Assembly: GCA_027296025.1 (NCBI GenBank)
Contig: JAPUJU010000099.1
Span: 1 to 6,524 of the forward strand
From: a bacterium
GTDB taxonomy: Bacteria; Krumholzibacteriota; Krumholzibacteriia; WVZY01
DNA length: 6,524 nucleotides
Direction of reading: 5' to 3'
The position numbers and the translations under genes were made by a program. The notes beneath the pieces are model-generated. The model was not told where the DNA came from. It ran no database searches and was given only the letters and a program-made list of their open reading frames with translations. Shown piece after piece: positions 1-4,509 of the stretch (its first letter is position 1; the number at the start of each line of letters is the position of its first letter).

Positions 1-23
1 TTGAACAAAAATTGAAATGCCCG

Positions 24-52
24 TTTACACTCCCACTTGAAAATGCTAGACT
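24..52 (+). promoter_or_regulatory. Candidate sigma70-type promoter with extended -10
   Basis: A -35-like TTTACA (24-29, 5 of 6 to consensus) is followed after exactly 17 bases by TAGACT (47-52, 4 of 6), with TGC directly before the -10 box, the extended -10 pattern. It points at the three-gene block and lies in the AT-richest part of the left end. Transcription would begin near base 59 and leave about 250 bases of leader before gene A. This is a by-eye consensus match only; the organism's sigma-factor preference is unknown and one such match in 300 bases could be chance. Confidence 0.35.
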
Positions 53-97
53 GCGGTATCGCCTCGAGCAGGGAATCACCGCTCTCCGCGCACACCG

Positions 98-151
98 TAC
101 CTCGGCGACCCACATCCTTAGCCACGCGCGCGCGGTTTCTACCTCAGCGAC
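98..151. repeat. Imperfect 12-base direct repeat pair
   Basis: TACCTCGGCGAC (98-109) and TACCTCAGCGAC (140-151) differ at one base, and their starts are 42 bases apart, about four turns of B-DNA. Together with the candidate promoter just upstream, the spacing would fit two half-sites for a regulator on one helix face, but two copies in a GC-rich leader could also be coincidence. Confidence 0.3.
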
Positions 152-301
152 ACTCGATCATCATCTGGCCGGCGCTGCAACCGTCGAGTCAAGACTGCCC
201 TTACATCGCTAAGCTCTGCATCCTCCGACTCCTCAGGATCGGCGTCCTTCGATACGACTGGGACGCGTATGTGTCATGCCTGTACGGATGGCCGTCCGCG
301 T

Positions 302-305
302 GAGG
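302..305 (+). promoter_or_regulatory. Ribosome-binding site deciding the gene A start
   Basis: GAGG lies 6 bases before ATG at 312. The alternative in-frame starts (ATG at 276, ATG at 288, GTG at 300) have no comparable purine-rich site, and the residues they would add look unlike a protein core. The frame is closed upstream by TAA at 210-212. Confidence 0.6.
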
Positions 306-311
306 TTACCG

Positions 312-2066
312 ATGAAACGGTTTTGGATTGCTGGTTTGCCGACCGAAAGCCATCTGAAAGAATTTCGAATTCGTAACCGGGTTTACGCTGAAGGCACAAA
401 ACTTCGCGATGACGCGAGCCCGTTCATGCAGCTCCTGCTGGAAGAGCATGAAAACGTCGAGTTCAAGTGGCCCCTCAACCGCGATCATGTTTCGATGCCG
501 GTTTACACCGGGGACAACCCGCACTCCTGGCTTGTTCCGACGGATCGCAACATGTCGACGGTCCTACTGCCTCAACGCCCCGACCTTTTGTTCGTTCTAC
601 AAAATGTCCCCTCTGATGAAATCCTGATCGAAGGACCGGACCCCAACAAACGAAGGCTGTTTCGCCGGATACGCGCAACCGACGACCCGCTAGCGTGCCG
701 GATGTCGGGTTATGGGTCGGAGCTTTTGTTCGAGGGCTGCCTGTTTGCATCCGCCGATCACGACACGCCGCGATCCTTCGACTTGATGCAGCTGCAGGTG
801 GACTCCGACGCGAGCGAGATGGAGGTCGTCGCGATCCTGAATCCGATGATCATCGAGGTCGAACTGGAGGGAAACGAACTCTCCGAGGCGGCCCGGCAGG
901 AGTCGAACGGCAACGGCGGCGAGCGGGAAGGCTGGGAGTCCGGCCAGGTGAACCTCGAGCGGACCCTCTGGAGAATTCTGAACGCGTGCACCCAATCAGG
1001 CGGCTGGCTCTCCGTCGAGCCGGAACTCGAAGCCGGGGACGCGCCACGGATTCGGCTCTTGAGAAAAGCGCAGGAGCAGTTCGAGTCGCGTCCGGTGGAA
1101 GAACTTTCGAGAATCGAATCGCTGACGTGGGGAGTGAAGGGTAAAGGGCTTCCAAGAAAATGGATGCCATTCTTCTGCCTCGATCAACTAAAAGGAATCT
1201 TCTTTGTAAGTGAGAGTGAAGGCGATGATGAGAAGCCGGATTCCGAGAAGATCCGCTGGTACAAGAAGTACAACGGCGAACCGGATCACGGCAACGAAGA
1301 GTGGTTTGCGAAGTACTGGACACGTCACTGGGTCGGTTCACACCAGAACGAAGATCTGAAGCGCCGTGTGTTTGAACTTCCCCCTGACGAAGCCCAGCCC
1401 TTTGTAAGACGGTCGCGTGCGAGTTCGACCGGTTTGTTTATCGATCGCAACGAGTTTGACACGCAGCTCTGGCCGAGTTGCGCGTACTTTCTCGAAAAAC
1501 TCGTCGATGCGCCAGCCGCCTACGATAGCGACTTTCTGAAGTTTCTCCTGAGTGCGTTGAAGGAAGAAAACGATCCCCGGTGGGAAGGCTGCCATCAGGC
1601 GTTCGTGGACTTTCGGGAGCAGAATGACGGAAGGGTCGAGGTGCTGTCCGACCAGGTCGGATTCATCGAGATGGTGAGCCGCTGGCTGTTGATGCCGCGG
1701 TCACGAGTTTTCGTCGAGCCGCCACCCTCCAATGAGGTTCCGAGGGGAGATTCGGCTGAGGAGTTTGAGTCGGCGCTCTCGACCCGTGTTCTGGACTTGA
1801 GAAACTCCGTCTACTTCGGCGGGCGCAAGTTCGCCGAGTTCATGCATGGGGGATTATGGAAGCGAGGGAACGGCAAAGCGTGGAAGGTTCCGTATAAGGA
1901 CGGCTGGTGGACCTCGTGGTATCGCGGCTTGTTCCTGGAGAGATCCGACAAACGATTCTTTTTCTCGAGTGATCGCGGGTTCCGAGTCGGCGAGTCCCGG
2001 GTGGGCCTTGCGACAATCGGACGGTTCGGGGACGGGTATCAACAGTCCTCATACACACTGTTCTAG
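312..2066 (+). CDS. Gene A: unrecognised Trp-rich soluble protein, 584 aa
   Basis: I do not recognise this family. The frame is open from 213; ATG at 312 is chosen because GAGG sits 6 bases upstream, while ATG at 276 would add 12 residues with a poor site. The product has no signal peptide and no membrane segment, so it is probably cytoplasmic. Residues 1-195 look like a mixed alpha/beta region, followed by a Gly/Asn/Glu-rich linker at about 197-207. Residues 213-584 begin with an amphipathic stretch (NLERTLWRIL) and continue as a second region. About 20 Trp occur in 584 residues, with five clustered near the C-terminus (W516, W524, W532, W533, W536), suggesting an aromatic binding surface or tightly packed fold. 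No Walker, protease, nuclease or kinase motif is evident. Gene B begins 10 bases downstream with its ribosome-binding site overlapping this stop codon, so the two are almost certainly co-translated. An adaptor, substrate or structural partner of the gene B ATPase is possible but inferred from position only. Confidence 0.9.
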   Translation: MKRFWIAGLPTESHLKEFRIRNRVYAEGTKLRDDASPFMQLLLEEHENVEFKWPLNRDHVSMPVYTGDNPHSWLVPTDRNMSTVLLPQRPDLLFVLQNVPSDEILIEGPDPNKRRLFRRIRATDDPLACRMSGYGSELLFEGCLFASADHDTPRSFDLMQLQVDSDASEMEVVAILNPMIIEVELEGNELSEAARQESNGNGGEREGWESGQVNLERTLWRILNACTQSGGWLSVEPELEAGDAPRIRLLRKAQEQFESRPVEELSRIESLTWGVKGKGLPRKWMPFFCLDQLKGIFFVSESEGDDEKPDSEKIRWYKKYNGEPDHGNEEWFAKYWTRHWVGSHQNEDLKRRVFELPPDEAQPFVRRSRASSTGLFIDRNEFDTQLWPSCAYFLEKLVDAPAAYDSDFLKFLLSALKEENDPRWEGCHQAFVDFREQNDGRVEVLSDQVGFIEMVSRWLLMPRSRVFVEPPPSNEVPRGDSAEEFESALSTRVLDLRNSVYFGGRKFAEFMHGGLWKRGNGKAWKVPYKDGWWTSWYRGLFLERSDKRFFFSSDRGFRVGESRVGLATIGRFGDGYQQSSYTLF

Positions 2067-2071
2067 GGGAG
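2065..2071 (+). promoter_or_regulatory. Ribosome-binding site of gene B overlapping the gene A stop
   Basis: AGGGGAG shares its first two bases with the TAG stop of gene A and ends 5 bases before ATG at 2077. A ribosome terminating on gene A would uncover or directly reuse this site, which supports translational coupling. It also decides the start of gene B: the open frame extends upstream to an ATG at 1846, but that would put 77 residues inside gene A without a good site. Confidence 0.75.
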
Positions 2072-2076
2072 TGAAA

Positions 2077-4374
2077 ATGTCCGCCTTCAGAGATCTGGTC
2101 TTTGACGTTATAAAGCAGGCGCGAAGCGAGAAACAGCTCGCCTGCCTCAGTCATGTGTATCGCGACGCGCTCGGCCGCTGCAGTCAGCCAACGGCGACCG
2201 CCGTGGTTTCAACCAGGCGGGAAATAGAGAAAGAGGTTCTTTCGAATCCGAAGATTCAACTCGCGCAGGTAAGCGAGAAGCAATACGACGTCTCTTTCAA
2301 TCCGACGAAAGCGGAGGAGAGCTTTGGTCGATTCGTTTCGACCCGCGCCAGGAAGAGGGGCATGTTGCCCGACGAGGTCCTCGAATGGCTTATCGAAGGC
2401 GAGTTCCGCGACCCGACACAGGACGTGTGCCGGGCGATCTGCAAACGACACAATATCATAGGACTTCTTACCAGTCCCGCTGAGGGTCGGGCGACGGGCG
2501 CGCTTTCGTGTGGCCAGATCGTCGATTCAGACTGGCTTTACAGAGAGGTGAGCGCGGACATGGTTGGTCGTGAACGCGATCTCAGTGAGCACTACGCGTT
2601 CCTCACGCTCGCCGGTCAGTCGGGACAACATTATCTTATGACGGGACTGCCCGGCACCGGGAAGAGTCTTTTTGTTAAAAGTCTTATCAAACACGCGCTC
2701 GAGCAGTGGAAGAGTCACACCGACCCGCGGCTTCGCAAGGCCCAGTTTCTTTTCGTACAGGACACCGAGTTCTGTGGCTCCGAAGACGAGGCGCTCGACC
2801 GGTTGCGAAGCCTCTACGACTACCTCAACGATCACCAGGAAGTCATTCCCGTTTTTGATGGTTTCGAAATGCTGTTGAAGGAAACGCTGCCGATTTCGGG
2901 ACACTTTACACAGCAGTTCGGTGGAATCATCGAAGGGCATACCCGCACGTTCGTACTTGTTGCGCGGACGGATCAGGCCGGTGCATCGAGCACGCTGAAA
3001 GGGATTCGGCCGTCGCCCCTGCCGGTGATGACGGTGGAAGCCGCGAAGCCGATCGTCTCCGTGAGGATCGAGCAGGAAGTCAGGGTGGCCCCGATCCAGT
3101 TGTCGATTGAAGGCGGTGCCGAGAGCTTCGCGGACGAAATCCTGAGTCTGACCTCCGAACGCTATCCGGGAAGACATCTACCGCAGGTGGCGCTCGATCT
3201 GGCGAGGAGTTCCGTGCACAGAGCGTGCGCGCGCATCATGAGTGACGGCGATCTCACCATCGAGTCGGGGGAAATGAAGATCACCGATCTGCGCGAGCAT
3301 GTCGCCAAGGAACAAAATCTCAGCGCCGAGGTCATCGGCAAGGACCCGGACGAGTTCTACGGTCAGCTCGCCGACACGCTCAAGAAAGACGTTATCGGTC
3401 AGGACCACGCGATCGATCGCATCTGCCGGGTTCTCGCCCTGAAGGCCACCGGACCATCGCGCAAGATGCCGCGCGGGCGCTTTCTCTTTGTCGGCCCCCC
3501 GGGGGTCGGCAAGACGCACCTCGGACGTTCGCTGGCATTGCGACTCGGTTACGGCGAAGAAGCCTTCTTTGTCTACAACATGAGCAACTTCGGATCCGAT
3601 GGGGATCGCTGGCGGTTCATGGGTTCGCCGGTTGGCTATGAAGGTCACGGTCAGCTGCGAACGATCTTCGACGAGGTGCGTGACCGGCCGAGTTGCGTGA
3701 TTCTGCTCGACGAAATCGATCGTGCGCATTCGGCGATCCAGGACATTCTCCTGGGCATGCTCGAGGGAGAAGCGAAGGACGGGATGAATGAGCGTACGCA
3801 CTTCTCCCAGGCGATTTTCATCATGACGACGAACCACGGCCAGGATCAGGTGACCGGCGCGTACAAACGCCGCGCCGCCGAGTCCAGCCGGGCGGAACTT
3901 GCGCGGGAATTCAGTGACGAAAAGCTGCGTACGCTGATTCTCGAGGGAATACTCGACGTCGACGAGCAGACGATGCGCAAGCAGATCGATGAGGAGATCA
4001 AGAACTTCAAGTCCGGGCTTGGCGTTGCGTTCAAGGGGGCCGAGGGGTCCGCGTCGGCCGGGCCGGCAGAGATTCAACACTACATAAATTTAAAACGTCT
4101 GAAAGAGGATTTACAACACACACAGTATCGTACCGCGTTGGACCGCGCTTTTCTCGACCGCGTGGATTTCATCATCCCGTTCTTTCCAATCAAGGAGCGG
4201 GAGAACGTGGCGAAGATTCTCGATCTGAAACTGCGGGATGTTGGATGGGCCGAGTGTCCGCAGGACGTTAAGGATATGATCCTTGATGGTGCTTCCGGTG
4301 AGGACGAATCGGTCCGCGCATTGCCACGGTTGATCGAGAAGGCGCAGACCGATCGTATGAGCTGGGGTGGGTGA
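2077..4374 (+). CDS. Gene B: Clp/Hsp100-like double-AAA+ ATPase, 765 aa
   Basis: This is an ATP-driven protein unfoldase or remodeller of the ClpA/ClpB/ClpC type, expected to form cytoplasmic hexamers. Residues 1-150 match no Clp N-domain I know. The first AAA+ module has Walker A GLPGTGKS (190-197), a pore-loop-like EFCG (231-234, against KYRG in ClpB), and a degenerate Walker B VFDG (259-262) lacking the catalytic Glu. It closes with a Clp-type segment near 363-380 (YPGRHLPQVALDL). There is no coiled-coil middle domain of ClpB type. The second module starts at DVIGQD (438-443) and has Walker A GPPGVGKT (473-480), pore-loop-like GSPVGYEGHG (516-525), Walker B VILLDEIDRAH (541-551), sensor 1 N586, arginine-finger-like FLDRVD (R695) and a sensor-2-like R747. 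About 109 residues separate N586 from R695, roughly 70 more than in ClpB, and the ClpP-docking region shows no IGL, IGF or LGF tripeptide. Length is between ClpA and ClpB, but the architecture is specialised. Family placement is firm; the substrate is unknown. Confidence 0.96.
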   Translation: MSAFRDLVFDVIKQARSEKQLACLSHVYRDALGRCSQPTATAVVSTRREIEKEVLSNPKIQLAQVSEKQYDVSFNPTKAEESFGRFVSTRARKRGMLPDEVLEWLIEGEFRDPTQDVCRAICKRHNIIGLLTSPAEGRATGALSCGQIVDSDWLYREVSADMVGRERDLSEHYAFLTLAGQSGQHYLMTGLPGTGKSLFVKSLIKHALEQWKSHTDPRLRKAQFLFVQDTEFCGSEDEALDRLRSLYDYLNDHQEVIPVFDGFEMLLKETLPISGHFTQQFGGIIEGHTRTFVLVARTDQAGASSTLKGIRPSPLPVMTVEAAKPIVSVRIEQEVRVAPIQLSIEGGAESFADEILSLTSERYPGRHLPQVALDLARSSVHRACARIMSDGDLTIESGEMKITDLREHVAKEQNLSAEVIGKDPDEFYGQLADTLKKDVIGQDHAIDRICRVLALKATGPSRKMPRGRFLFVGPPGVGKTHLGRSLALRLGYGEEAFFVYNMSNFGSDGDRWRFMGSPVGYEGHGQLRTIFDEVRDRPSCVILLDEIDRAHSAIQDILLGMLEGEAKDGMNERTHFSQAIFIMTTNHGQDQVTGAYKRRAAESSRAELAREFSDEKLRTLILEGILDVDEQTMRKQIDEEIKNFKSGLGVAFKGAEGSASAGPAEIQHYINLKRLKEDLQHTQYRTALDRAFLDRVDFIIPFFPIKERENVAKILDLKLRDVGWAECPQDVKDMILDGASGEDESVRALPRLIEKAQTDRMSWGG
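4072..4131 (+). other. AT-rich patch inside gene B
   Basis: These 60 bases contain about 19 G or C (near 32 percent) while the flanking coding sequence is clearly GC-rich. They encode residues about 666-685, inside the unusual insertion of the second AAA+ module and directly after a Gly/Ala/Ser-rich linker (about 654-664). The reading frame is uninterrupted. It may reflect Lys/Asn/Ile-rich protein content or later acquisition of the insertion. Confidence 0.55.
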
Positions 4375-4406
4375 TGGGGAGCGGTGATCATCGATCGAAG
4401 AATAAT

Positions 4407-4415
4407 AAGGAGGAG
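4407..4415 (+). promoter_or_regulatory. Orphan strong Shine-Dalgarno sequence
   Basis: AAGGAGGAG is the best anti-16S match in the window, yet no ATG follows within usable distance. The nearest GTG and TTG codons downstream give frames of two or three codons, and a later TTG (4437) gives only 17 codons at poor spacing. It may be a relic of a lost gene start, a ribosome standby site, or chance in purine-rich DNA. Confidence 0.45.
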
Positions 4416-4495
4416 TAGAACGACAGCTATTGTGATTTGAACAACACGTGGAAACAAGCCACACCGTCCCCGATCGGGCGTAACACTTAATGACT

Positions 4496-4501
4496 GAGGA
4501 G
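4496..4501 (+). promoter_or_regulatory. Ribosome-binding site of gene C
   Basis: GAGGAG ends 8 bases before ATG at 4510. An in-frame TGA at 4495-4497 leaves only GTG at 4501 as another start, and that codon overlaps the binding site itself, so ATG 4510 is well supported. Confidence 0.75.
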
Positions 4502-4509
4502 TGTCTCTC

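Larger units (their letters stand above)
53..311. other. Non-coding leader or intergenic region upstream of gene A
   Basis: No convincing gene is visible here. The short open frames on the + strand (12-212 and 37-303) begin at TTG codons without a good ribosome-binding site and give low-complexity peptides resembling nothing known. Small structural elements are present: a 12-base direct repeat (98-109 and 140-151), an alternating CG tract near 125-134, a 6-base inverted repeat ACTCGA/TCGAGT (152-157 and 184-189), and a near-palindrome at 285-298 just before the gene A ribosome-binding site. No tRNA cloverleaf, riboswitch core or terminator with a T-run was seen. It could be an untranslated leader or simply the gap after an upstream gene outside the window. 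Confidence 0.5.
4375..4509 (+). other. 135-base gap between genes B and C
   Basis: This gap is AT-richer than the genes and holds a strong ribosome-binding site with no gene behind it (4407-4415), a TGATG stop-start overlap at its left edge, and the palindrome CCCGATCGGG (4469-4478), which lacks the loop and T-run of a terminator. I see no clear promoter. Read-through from gene B into gene C therefore seems likely, though differential expression through RNA processing or translation is possible. Confidence 0.5.

Noticed and set aside
37..303. 88-codon + strand frame in the leader
   Set aside because: TTG start without a Shine-Dalgarno sequence, and an overlap with the candidate promoter; no protein-like features.
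1846..2076. Upstream extension of gene B adding 77 residues
   Set aside because: It would lie inside gene A with no ribosome-binding site, and the added residues look like an out-of-frame reading of gene A; ATG 2077 has AGGGGAG at ideal distance.
3409..3420. 12-base palindrome GCGATCGATCGC in gene B
   Set aside because: It arises from ordinary codons for Ala-Ile-Asp-Arg, and GATC is frequent throughout the window; no sign of a functional site.
3178..4080. 300-codon - strand frame opposite gene B
   Set aside because: It lies entirely within the conserved AAA+ coding sequence, so it is a codon-bias shadow. The same applies to the - strand frames at 2527-3177, 850-1341 and 690-995.
4469..4478. 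Palindrome CCCGATCGGG as a terminator
   Set aside because: There is no loop and no downstream T-run, so it cannot act as an intrinsic terminator; it is too short to call an operator.
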